From Nocardioides speluncae (GTDB lineage: Bacteria > Actinomycetota > Actinomycetes > Propionibacteriales > Nocardioidaceae), in NCBI RefSeq assembly GCF_003121585.1, contig NZ_QEOO01000042.1, positions 62,001 to 126,000 on the forward strand: a stretch of 64,000 bases of DNA. Reading direction: 5' to 3'. The first letter of the stretch is position 1. Every line of letters starts with the position of its first letter. The notes under the pieces are model-generated. The model saw only the letters and a list, made by a program, of their open reading frames with translations, was not told the origin of the DNA and ran no database searches. The position numbers and the translations under genes are program-made. Below are positions 18,501-24,323 of the stretch, piece after piece.

Positions 18501-18662
18501 CGCGACGACCGCGGCGAACGCGGCCTCGACCTCAGGCAGAGTCACGGCCGGGTCGACGTTGAACGTCATCGACAGGTTGTACGCCGGACTGTCCGGCTCC
18601 TCCTGCTGCACGATCCAGAGGCGCTGCTGGGCCGGCGAGGCCGGGTACTGTCGCATGGTCAC
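9579..18662 (-). CDS. Trimodular NRPS C-A-T-C-A(degenerate)-T-C-A-T
   Basis: 3027 residues from a GTG that overlaps the MbtH stop (GTGA); the alternative ATG is two codons later. Module 1: C (HHSVCDAWS, about 137), A (TSGSTGRPKG at 582, NHYGPTE at 722), T Ser978; code D-F-T-K-V-G-H-V-G-K matches Asp/Asn. Module 2: C (HHAVFDGSS, about 1167), an A-like region about 1480-1845 that has lost its motifs, then an intact T (Ser1879). Module 3: C (HHAATDAWS), A with Ser code D-V-W-H-V-S-L-V-D-K, T Ser2947. The tail (FELLSTADRDLLSALF) looks like the front half of a T-C linker continued by the next protein. No epimerase domain is seen. Acts after the PKS; hands the chain to the C-A-T-TE protein. Confidence 0.95.
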   Translation of the reverse strand: MTMRQYPASPAQQRLWIVQQEEPDSPAYNLSMTFNVDPAVTLPEVEAAFAAVVARHDSLRTSFTGDGDPRQAVHPEVPVRLDDWDLRGLPVAARSAERESRLADQRRTPIRLDAAPLWRAALLREDDATAVLCLVIHHSVCDAWSLGVIQEELLACLAGDAAELPDPVPYRVHAQRQLEWLAGPEGKESIAYWADHLAGAPVETTLPSDRARPETPTGRGEVRTFTFPARLHEQARALARQHRASAHHVLFAGLAALVHRCTGAEDLVLGSSVSGRGVDGTDRAVGMFVNALAVRLRPTAATPFSVLLGQARDAVLDGLEHQQVPFDRVVAEVAPPRESGRNPLYQIGFNQVPVSGVQASTGTAKFDLLFEVGDDLSGRVEYSAELYDEGTVEAFVAVWFAVLEDAVAHPDRALGVLRTTTGSSISQAVAVADPAPSVLERVRRWAAQTPDAVAVEDPAGNQLSYRTLWQRAGALAADLKARGAGPDDRVLLLTTPTVETAVAVLGVLRAGAAYVCLDPAAPMARLSTVAEDSGAFLAVCSAEHRRLVEALDVAVLDVPAEAGRDAGDAVPAGSALAYVVYTSGSTGRPKGVGVTHANLAAYLHGLEELLDQRPGEAYLLAQPLTFDFGLTMFFGALASGSRLVFADLERVLEAGYLEDVVARCAIDHLKLTPSHLGSLIAEEPERLSRLAPRRTLVLGGEASSYDDVRAWRAALPGRAVVNHYGPTETTVGVVALAGDSSPASGGRTTPIGYPLAGVTAEVLDDALNPVAPGVIGQLVIGGPQVARGYLGDSEATEAAFVPDPAAPDARRYLTGDRARRLPGSGALEFLGRTDDQVKVRGYRVETNEVRSALVAAPEVSDAAVVVGDDGALHGFVVGGSPDSAPDSNRLRSLLLRSLPDYMVPTTLHVIAALPLAGHGKVDRRALLDGLNAETASAPVTPGATGAGVIDVVTAAFAQILERDRIAPDDDFFAAGGHSLLAIRLVALLRKSLEVALPVRAAFEHSTPQALSRRISELRGAGAIEPLRPRADDGPARASFGQERLWLMERTEGGDGSYNTHFRLTLTGPLAVSALRGALDEVAARHDALRTGLELTDDGIVQVVAGRVTVPVERVDLREIDADARDEHLARLLEQHAQARFDLTAPPLLRVLLARTDDSVHEALFSAHHAVFDGSSVDRFVDDLLTAYAALRRGQPATLAPLPVQYADFADWQRTVVGDAGGPLQAYWREHLDGFAGQLSMPTDRVPAARRDSAGAHALFDLDSDLTERLRELAREETATLTMVLLAAYYAALWLHSGDDDLAVGLPHTARDDSDLEGLIGFFVNTLVVRCQLSPELTFRSLVSQVRGATVGAYEHAALPFEALVTSRDERRDPSSTALVQATFMLAEDARADAREVEGLRVEFAPYAPPLARYDLSTWMWLRDGGMHGAVQYRSDLFDAARLEAFTASYAEVLAAAVADPDAVLGSLVAVPATPATPSDVAAISWKPGPIADATTELTADDVTELLDELAAAAAAGPAEVVVDLEAGWARAVAVAAVLDAGRWALLDGAPASIADPARIGADAAGRPVSTPWSGEAGDGGDGGGVVWADGTRVPSSLLAAMIAAAVGRHAHHAGPHAVVASTGTAGLVASMWPLTAGVASVHVSEAAGLAGIGAATAYLPATVAERVTGLDSELRSLDIEVDPDGAGLGDAWRSAVPGAEIHELLGTGVLTGVVARTDLGRPTAPAEVAGPEGAVGELVVGGLSTGLAASRLGADVRVLGRVATAGRRGGRRVHLGEVATAVAKYVGACRVELRGAEVVAHVDGALDLVALRATLLDNVAAPWVPDGFALTTAPATEAPTATGESANDLTARLLAIWAEVLERDDIGPDDDFFALGGHSLLAIRIASRVETMLDDEFDVTLVFEHPTVAGLAAALESAGHGDASPPETPQPATELEGPASFGQARFWVLDEVTPSSAHNCALVLELDQELGVEVLRAALADVVRRHPALRTRLEVRAGEVVQVVQPHAELPLEVATVASSEAKADLLDEYLARPVPLSQAPHGRALLVTGAPGALSGTAVLALCIHHAATDAWSMNLITRDLLAALDARRRGIELPARLTEEPPTTYLQHAARQRAEAGDEASAEGPDWKYWSERLTDVEPVNLPTDLTRPETRTTAGDHVPLEVPAGLTSRLRAFAAEERLSAFMVGLAAYAVLLSRCGGGRELVIGVPASGRNRRELEGEVGYYLNTLPIRVTWPEGAAFRDIVTLVRREVLGALAHAQLPFEALAARFAPNRELGVTPLVQTLFSLDEDAFAGSTSADGGVRRVSWANGGAKFDLSMLLAADGDVLRGSLEYRSDICSPARAEEIGAWWLSLLDHCLATPDRPVELLPTTTTAASDPTLPTVAAGVSVGGGGVVDVGGLGEVVGRVWEPVRAGLAGRLRGAGVGPAGAGSGECVVGVLMERGPGLVEAVHAVVGAGGVYLPLEPDFPDDHLGFLLADAGCTTLVTEPGLESRVRNLVEQRCPDAAVVVHAAGEVPGDAEPVSEPVVEPVSVDGEELAYVIHTSGSTGRPKGVGVSHRAVANRLWWMRDLVGITADDRVLLKTPFSFDVSVWELFLPAYVGAVQVVAGAGVHRDSAALVELVAAERVSVVHFVPSMLDAFLAEPALTAATEQERSARWGELRVVVCSGEALTPGLVARVAELLPWVEVVNLYGPTEAAVDVTWHRVRAGESPVPIGVAVPHTRIEVLDEGLQRVPVGVAGELCIAGVQVARGYVGRPGLTARSFVPDPYGTTGARMYRTGDRARITSVGTVEFLGRSDGQVKVRGVRVELGEVRAGLERDPWVRAAWVVHQSGGDGGSLTGYVVPDGVGQPRSPQVWRDHLAERLPAHMVPTRIVELDQLPVTVNGKLDTAALAELETTTGDGPTQGGPPQTPTEIAVATVWADLLDPGRPLTVTDNFFDLGGHSILALKVVARLRASGYALTLRQVFEHQRLGVLAARLEPGESPAANSAAAVAGAADEAPFELLSTADRDLLSALFPSEEDTQ
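10221..11490. repeat. Near-identical A-domain tract, copy 2
   Basis: Second copy of the Ser A-domain core, inside module 3 of the large NRPS. It matches 6916-8185 almost base for base. Only about five residues differ, around GLVARVAELLPWVEVVN compared with ALVARAGELLPWVEVIN. The two genes therefore encode practically the same activation domain in consecutive modules. Confidence 0.9.
13130..14225 (-). other. Degenerate, probably inactive A domain inside module 2
   Basis: Residues about 1480-1845 of the large NRPS sit exactly where an A domain belongs, between a C and a T domain, but are about 365 residues instead of about 500. Faint echoes remain: VVASTGTAGLVAS where TSGSTG should be, ELLGTGVLTG for NxYGPTE, GELVVGG (A6), and a relic of A8 (GRVATAGRRGGRRVHLGEV). 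The ATP-binding A3, the YRTGD of A7 and the A10 lysine are missing. The frame is continuous and the flanking C and T domains are intact, so this is erosion inside a working protein rather than a disrupted gene. Substrate for T2 must come from another A domain. Confidence 0.8.
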
Positions 18663-18859
18663 CCGTCCTGGGCCTCGCGCAGGCTGCGCGGGCGCAGGTC
18701 GGTCCAGACGGTGTCGATGTGATCCATGCAGGCCTGCTCGGACCCGGTGAACCCGGCCTCGCGCCACCCCTCGGGCAGCGGGAAACCCTCACGCCAGATG
18801 GAGTACTGCTCCTCGTCGTTGACGACGACCAGATAGGTCCAGGCCTTGGTGTCAGTCAT
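18659..18859 (-). CDS. MbtH-like protein
   Basis: 66 residues with the family signature: NDEEQYSIW, PEGWREAGFTG, C near 44, and WTDLRPRSLRE at the C-terminus. The Pro usually following the first Trp is replaced by Arg (SIWREG). MbtH-like proteins bind A domains and are often required for their folding and activity. It lies 7 nt after the PKS stop and overlaps the large NRPS (GTGA), so it is probably co-translated with its partner. Any of the four intact A domains could be the client. Confidence 0.97.
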   Translation of the reverse strand: MTDTKAWTYLVVVNDEEQYSIWREGFPLPEGWREAGFTGSEQACMDHIDTVWTDLRPRSLREAQDG

Positions 18860-18866
18860 CGGCTCC

Positions 18867-21800
18867 TCACTTCAGCTTCTCGATAGCGGCGACCATGTCC
18901 CGCACGGTCGACGACTCGAACAGGGCGCGCATCGGCAGCTTCACGCCGGTTGCCTTGCGGACCTCGGCGACCAGCTTCACGCCGACCAGGGAGTTCCCGC
19001 CGAGCTCGAAGAAGTCGTCGTCGGGCTGGATGCCTTCGACGCCGAGGACGTCGCTCCACAGCTGGGCGACGGTCACCAGCAGTCCGTCGCCACCGGTCGC
19101 GGCCGGCGGATCCGCGCTGACGGGCGCCGGGGCGGCGACCTGCTCAGGCGCCGGCGCAGCGACGGTCGGGGTGGCAGGCACGCTGATCGGCGCCGGCGCG
19201 GGAACCGGTTCGCCGCGCAGCTCGGCACCCTCGTCCGCGCCGCTGCGGAGAATCCGTGCCAACGGCGTGGCACTGACGATCACGTGCGGCGCACCGTCGA
19301 GTACGACGGCCCGGTAGAACGCGTCGACCGCATCACCGGGGTCCATGCCGGTGCTCAGGCGGACGGGCTCGGCGGCGGCATCCACCGGCTCCAGGGCGGC
19401 GCCCATCGTGTCGCCGTCGACCCTGCTCATCACGAAGTCACGGATGCTGACCAGGACCTTGCCCTGCTCGTCGCAGAGCTGGATGTCGGCGTTGTAGAGA
19501 CGGGTGCCGTCGTACTGGACGTAGCTGAACATCCGCGGCGCGAGCGGGGCGTGGATCCGCAGCCGGCCGTAGCCGACCGGCACGTGGCCGCTGCTGCCGC
19601 CGAAGGCGGTGATCTCATCGATAACCGCCGGGTGCAGCGGCAGCCCGGCAAGCTCGTCGACGACGACAGAGGGCGGCTCGAAGGTGCCCAGTCGCTCGCC
19701 GTCGCCTTCCCGGATGCCGGCGAGGCTGCGCCAGTGCGCGCCGAGCCGGAACCAGCCGGCACCGGCGAGCTCCTCCTCATTGAAGCCGTTCTTCTCAGAC
19801 CCACAGCGGTCGCGCACCTGGTCGAGATCCACCGGCGGCTCGGCCGGTGCGCTCACCCACGCGACCCGGCCGTGGGCGTGCACGGTGTCACCGGTGCGGG
19901 TCTCGAACGCCCGGCCCTCGCCACCGCGGGTCAGCACCACCTCCAGCTCGGCCTGCTCTCCCTCGTCCAGGGAGAGCGGGCGGGTGAAGAAGACCTCGGA
20001 CAGCTCGACGACCGCGTCCGCGGACGGTCGGGGCACCGAGTCCTCGAAGCCCGCCCTGACCAGCTCGAGATAGGTGGCGCCCGGGACGACCGGGCGGCCC
20101 CCGGACCGGTGCTCGTCCAGGAACCAGTGGGTCTCCGGCGCGACCGTGGCGGCGTACGTCGTGGAGTTGACGGTGACCCGCTTAGAGGTGAGGATCGGGT
20201 GGTCGAACGGCTCCTGCCGGCCCGGAACCTTGGCCGCGAGATCCTCGGTCTCCACGGCCATGCCGACGCCGTTCCAGGCGCCCCAGCTGATGCTGCGCAC
20301 GCTGCGCGCCCAGCCGCCGGCCCACCGGGCGAAGGCGTCCTGGTATCCGTTCGCCGCGCAGTAGTCGACCTGCCCGACATCGCCACCGAAGAACGAGACG
20401 CTGGTGCAGAGCACCACCAGGTCCAGGTCGAGGTCGCCGAAGGCTCGGTACATCGCGAGCGTGCCGGCGACCTTCGGAGCGAGTACGGCGTCGGCGACGG
20501 CGCGGTCCTTGACCTCGATCAGCCCACCGCCCGGCACGCCGGCGGCGTGGACGATGCCGTCGATGCGGCCGAACCGGTCGAGCCCGACATCGCGCACCCG
20601 CCGCAGGTCCGTCTCACTGGAAAGGTCGGCCTGGACCACGAGGACCTCGGCGCCCGCGGCCTCCATCCGCTCGATCGCACGCACGGTGCGCTCGACGCGG
20701 GGCTCGCTCAGCGCGGCGGCGTCCTGCCACTGGACACGCGGCGGCAGCGGACTACGGAACGCCAGCACCAGCCGGGCCTGCGCGGTCCGGGCAAGGTCCT
20801 CGGCCAGCGAGATGCCGATGCCGCCGGAGCCGCCGAGCACGACGTACACGCCGCGCGAGCGGACCGCGTCCAGCCGGTCGGCCAGCGGAGCGACCTCGAC
20901 CGGCTGTACGTCGCGGGTCCAGCGCAGCCGGCCGCGCAGGGCGACCACCGGCTCACTCGGAGCGGTCCGGAGCTCGGCCAGCAGCGCGTCGGCAGCGGCG
21001 CTGTCGGGCTCGTCGGTGACGTCGATCCGGCGGACCTGCACGCCGCCCGTCTCGTGGGCGGCGACCGCGGAGATGCCGTCGAGCAGCGCGAGCTGGGGCC
21101 GGTGGACCCCTTCCCCGGTGACGTCCCAGGTGCCGCGGGTGACCACGTCGACGACCACGCCCTCCTGGCCGTATTCGGCGAGGCGGCGGAACAGCTCGAG
21201 CAGGGCGTGGAAGCCGAGCTCGGTGACACCGGCGAGGTCGTCGGCGCCGGTGGGGTCGGCCCAGGCGTCCAGCCCCCAGGCGTGCACCACCCGCTCGGGT
21301 ACGGCGCCGAGTCGCTCAAGGTGGGCGGCGAACGCCGCGGCGTCCGCTACGTCGGCGCGGCGCAGCACGCTGACCTCGCCGAACGCCTGCAGCCGCTCGG
21401 CCATCCGCTCGCCGTACGGCCCGTCCGCGAGCACCAGCCAGCCGGTGCCGGACGTGGAGCGCGGCGTGGTGCCGCGCGGCGCCTGACGCCAGCCGGGTAC
21501 CGAGAACCATCCGTCGACCATGGGCGAAGGCGCGGCCGGCGCAGCCACGGGAGTCGCGACCGCCGCGGCGACCGGCGCCGCGACCTGGGCAATCGGCTCC
21601 GGGTCGGGATCGACCCAGTGACGCGCGCGCTGGTAGGGGTAGTGCGGCAGCGAGACCCGGCTGCCGGCCGGGTGGGCAGCGTCGGCATCGCCGAGGCCCA
21701 CCGTCCACAGCCGCGCGGCGGCCGAGCGCAGCTCGGCGAGCTCGTCCTCGTCGCGGCGCAGCCCGGGTATCGCGGCGACCGCGCCGGAGCCGCGGGCCAT

Positions 21801-24323
21801 CCCGGAGAGCGCCTGCCCGGGACCGCATTCGAGGATGACCGTCGGGCCGTCGTCGAGCAGCGTGGTGAGGCAGTCGTGGAAGCGGACCGGCCGCCGCAGG
21901 TGTGCGGCCCAGTAGCTCGGCGAGGTCGCCTCGGCGGAGGTGATCCAGTCACCGGAGACGTTGGAGATGTACGGCGTCTGCGGGGCCGACCGGTCCACGC
22001 CCTCGACGAGCTCGGCGAACTCGTCGACGATGTCGTCCATCATCGCGGAGTGGAAGGCGTGCGAGGTGGCCAGCGGCACGTGCGGCACGTCGAGCGACTC
22101 GAGCCGCTCCACCAGCAGGTCGACCGCCGGCGTCGGCCCCGACACGACGCACGAGCTCGCGCCGTTGACCGCCGCGATCTCCGGCGCGACGTCGAGGTCG
22201 AGCAGCTCGGGCGCGGAGAGGTGCTCGCGTACGGCGTCTTCGGGAAGCTGAACGGCGAGCATCGATCCCGGCGGGAGGCCCTGCATCATCCGACCCCGCG
22301 CGGCGACCAGCCGGAGCGCGTCGGGCAGCGCGAACACGCCGGCCTGGACGGCGGCGACGTACTCCCCCACCGAGTGGCCGATGGCAGCGTGCGGGCGCAG
22401 TCCCCAGCTGGCCCACTGCTCCGCCAGCGCGTGCTCGACCACGAACAGCAGCGGCTGGGTGAGCTGGGTCTGCCGGATCTCCTCGGCGGCCCCGCGGAAC
22501 ATCACCTCACGCAGATCGGCGTCCAGCTCGGGGCGTAGCACCTCGGCGCACTCGTCGATCACGGACCGGAAGACCGGCTCCCGCTCGTAGAGCGCGGCAC
22601 CCATCCCGACGTGCTGCGACCCCTGCCCGGGGTAGAGGAAGGCGAGCCGGACGGCCGGGTCGACCTGGGCACGGCTGCCCTCGCCCGAGCGGAGCGCGGC
22701 AACCGCACTCTCCACGCTGCTCGCCTCGAGGACCCGGCGATGCCGCAGCTCGCGACGGCCGTGACGCAGGGTGTGGGCGACGTCGCTTAGTGCCAGGGAC
22801 GGGTACGCCTCGAGGTGGTCGGCCAGGCGCGCGGCGGACTCGTCGAGCGCGGTCTCGTCGCGCGCGGACAGGTAGAGGTGTGCCGGCTCGGATGCGGCCT
22901 CGGCCGGCTCGGCGTCGGGTGCGGGGGCGGCCTCGAGCACGAAGTGCGCGTTGGTGCCGCCGAAGCCGAAGGAACTGACGCCGGCCCGGCGCGGGTGGCC
23001 GGGGTCCGGCCACGCGGTGAGGTCGGTGGCCACCCGGAACGGGCTGCCGGCGAACGGGATCTCCGGGTTGGGCTGCTTGAAGTTCAGGGTCTGCACGATC
23101 GTGGCGTTCTGCAGGCAGAGCACCGCCTTGATCATGCCGACCACGGCTGCCGCCTGGCTGAGGTGGCCGAGGTTGCTCTTGACCGATCCGATCGCGCACC
23201 AGGCGGACTCGTCGTCCTCCTCGACCGACGCGCCGGTGGTCGGCGCGACCGACGCCTTGGTGCCGGTGAACGCCTCGATCAGAGCCGAGACCTCGATCGG
23301 GTCACCCAGCTTGGTAGCCGTCCCGTGGGCTTCGACCAGGCCGATCGTGCGGGGGTCGACGTCGGCCACGGCGAGGGCCTGCCGGATGACGTGAACCTGC
23401 CCCTCCGGGCTCGGCGCCGTGAACGACATCTTCGCCGAGCCGTCGTTGTTGATGGCGTTGCCGACGACGACCGCGCGGACGTCGTCACCGTCGGCGAGGG
23501 CATCGGACAGCCGCTTGAGCAGCACCATCCCGCCGCCGCTCGACCACACCGTGCCGGAGGCCTCGGCGTCGAAGGAGCGCACGTGTCCGTCGGAGGACTC
23601 CGGTGCCCCGTCGATGGCGACATGGCCGGTGCGCGGTGGGAACTCCATGCTGGCGCCGCCGGCGAGCGCCATGTCGCACTCCCCGCCCCGCAGTGCCTCG
23701 CACGCGAGGTGCATCGCGACGCCCGAGGTCGAGCAGGCGGCGTACACGCTCATGCTCGGGCCGCGCAGCCCGAGCAGGTACGACGCCGAGGTGGCGAGAT
23801 AGTCGGCGCCGTTGCCGATGTGGATCGTGCCTTTGGGCGTCAGCTCCAGGATCCGCTTGTTCCGCTCGATGTAGTTGTAGGCGTAGAGCGGATCCCCCGA
23901 CCCGCCGTACACACCGATGTCGCCGGGGTAGCGCTCCGGGTCATAGCCGGCGTCCTGCAGGGCCGAGGCCGCGAGCTCCAGGAACAGCCGGTGCTGGGGA
24001 TCGGTCACCTGCGCCTCGCGCGGTGTCATCCCGAAGTAGCCGGCGTCGAAGCTGTCCAGGTCGGCTGCCTCCGCGATGACCGGGACGAATCCGGGGTCGT
24101 CAACCTCCTCGTCCGGCGCACCCGCCGCGCGGTGCTCCTCCTTATCGGTGAAGACCATCGACTCGACACCGTCAACGAGGTTGCGCCAGAACTCCTCGAC
24201 GTCGGCTGCGCCGGGGACCCGGCAGGCCATTCCGATGATGGCAATCGGCTCGACGGCGGGCTCCGCGGCGGAGTCGGCGGAGTCGGCGTCAGCGGGCCGG
24301 CGGACGGTTGCGGATTCGGTCAT
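18867..24323 (-). CDS. Type I PKS module KS-AT-KR-DH-ACP
   Basis: 1818 residues. KS 26-460 (AACSTS with Cys197, EAHGTATKLGD, KSNLGHL), AT about 560-850 (GHSVGEY, Ser651; HAFH at 755 indicates malonyl-CoA), KR about 960-1370 including the pseudo-KR half (GGSGGIG at 1164, Tyr1321 in QVDYCAANGY), DH about 1375-1640 (HRSGGRPVVP, His1405; HPAVID, Asp1569) and ACP (ELGGNS, Ser1778). The order KR then DH is the reverse of ordinary modular PKSs and is like that of enediyne and PUFA synthases. The DH lacks the Gln/His usually following the catalytic Asp. Predicted action: extend the peptidyl starter by C2, reduce and dehydrate it to an enoyl unit. ATG at 24323 overlaps the upstream TGA (TGATG) behind AGGAGAA. 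Confidence 0.95.
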   Translation of the reverse strand: MTESATVRRPADADSADSAAEPAVEPIAIIGMACRVPGAADVEEFWRNLVDGVESMVFTDKEEHRAAGAPDEEVDDPGFVPVIAEAADLDSFDAGYFGMTPREAQVTDPQHRLFLELAASALQDAGYDPERYPGDIGVYGGSGDPLYAYNYIERNKRILELTPKGTIHIGNGADYLATSASYLLGLRGPSMSVYAACSTSGVAMHLACEALRGGECDMALAGGASMEFPPRTGHVAIDGAPESSDGHVRSFDAEASGTVWSSGGGMVLLKRLSDALADGDDVRAVVVGNAINNDGSAKMSFTAPSPEGQVHVIRQALAVADVDPRTIGLVEAHGTATKLGDPIEVSALIEAFTGTKASVAPTTGASVEEDDESAWCAIGSVKSNLGHLSQAAAVVGMIKAVLCLQNATIVQTLNFKQPNPEIPFAGSPFRVATDLTAWPDPGHPRRAGVSSFGFGGTNAHFVLEAAPAPDAEPAEAASEPAHLYLSARDETALDESAARLADHLEAYPSLALSDVAHTLRHGRRELRHRRVLEASSVESAVAALRSGEGSRAQVDPAVRLAFLYPGQGSQHVGMGAALYEREPVFRSVIDECAEVLRPELDADLREVMFRGAAEEIRQTQLTQPLLFVVEHALAEQWASWGLRPHAAIGHSVGEYVAAVQAGVFALPDALRLVAARGRMMQGLPPGSMLAVQLPEDAVREHLSAPELLDLDVAPEIAAVNGASSCVVSGPTPAVDLLVERLESLDVPHVPLATSHAFHSAMMDDIVDEFAELVEGVDRSAPQTPYISNVSGDWITSAEATSPSYWAAHLRRPVRFHDCLTTLLDDGPTVILECGPGQALSGMARGSGAVAAIPGLRRDEDELAELRSAAARLWTVGLGDADAAHPAGSRVSLPHYPYQRARHWVDPDPEPIAQVAAPVAAAVATPVAAPAAPSPMVDGWFSVPGWRQAPRGTTPRSTSGTGWLVLADGPYGERMAERLQAFGEVSVLRRADVADAAAFAAHLERLGAVPERVVHAWGLDAWADPTGADDLAGVTELGFHALLELFRRLAEYGQEGVVVDVVTRGTWDVTGEGVHRPQLALLDGISAVAAHETGGVQVRRIDVTDEPDSAAADALLAELRTAPSEPVVALRGRLRWTRDVQPVEVAPLADRLDAVRSRGVYVVLGGSGGIGISLAEDLARTAQARLVLAFRSPLPPRVQWQDAAALSEPRVERTVRAIERMEAAGAEVLVVQADLSSETDLRRVRDVGLDRFGRIDGIVHAAGVPGGGLIEVKDRAVADAVLAPKVAGTLAMYRAFGDLDLDLVVLCTSVSFFGGDVGQVDYCAANGYQDAFARWAGGWARSVRSISWGAWNGVGMAVETEDLAAKVPGRQEPFDHPILTSKRVTVNSTTYAATVAPETHWFLDEHRSGGRPVVPGATYLELVRAGFEDSVPRPSADAVVELSEVFFTRPLSLDEGEQAELEVVLTRGGEGRAFETRTGDTVHAHGRVAWVSAPAEPPVDLDQVRDRCGSEKNGFNEEELAGAGWFRLGAHWRSLAGIREGDGERLGTFEPPSVVVDELAGLPLHPAVIDEITAFGGSSGHVPVGYGRLRIHAPLAPRMFSYVQYDGTRLYNADIQLCDEQGKVLVSIRDFVMSRVDGDTMGAALEPVDAAAEPVRLSTGMDPGDAVDAFYRAVVLDGAPHVIVSATPLARILRSGADEGAELRGEPVPAPAPISVPATPTVAAPAPEQVAAPAPVSADPPAATGGDGLLVTVAQLWSDVLGVEGIQPDDDFFELGGNSLVGVKLVAEVRKATGVKLPMRALFESSTVRDMVAAIEKLK

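Noticed and set aside
9579..18662. Epimerisation or N-methylation domain in the large NRPS
   Set aside because: I found no extra domain between T and C domains and no methyltransferase motif; all gaps are ordinary linkers.
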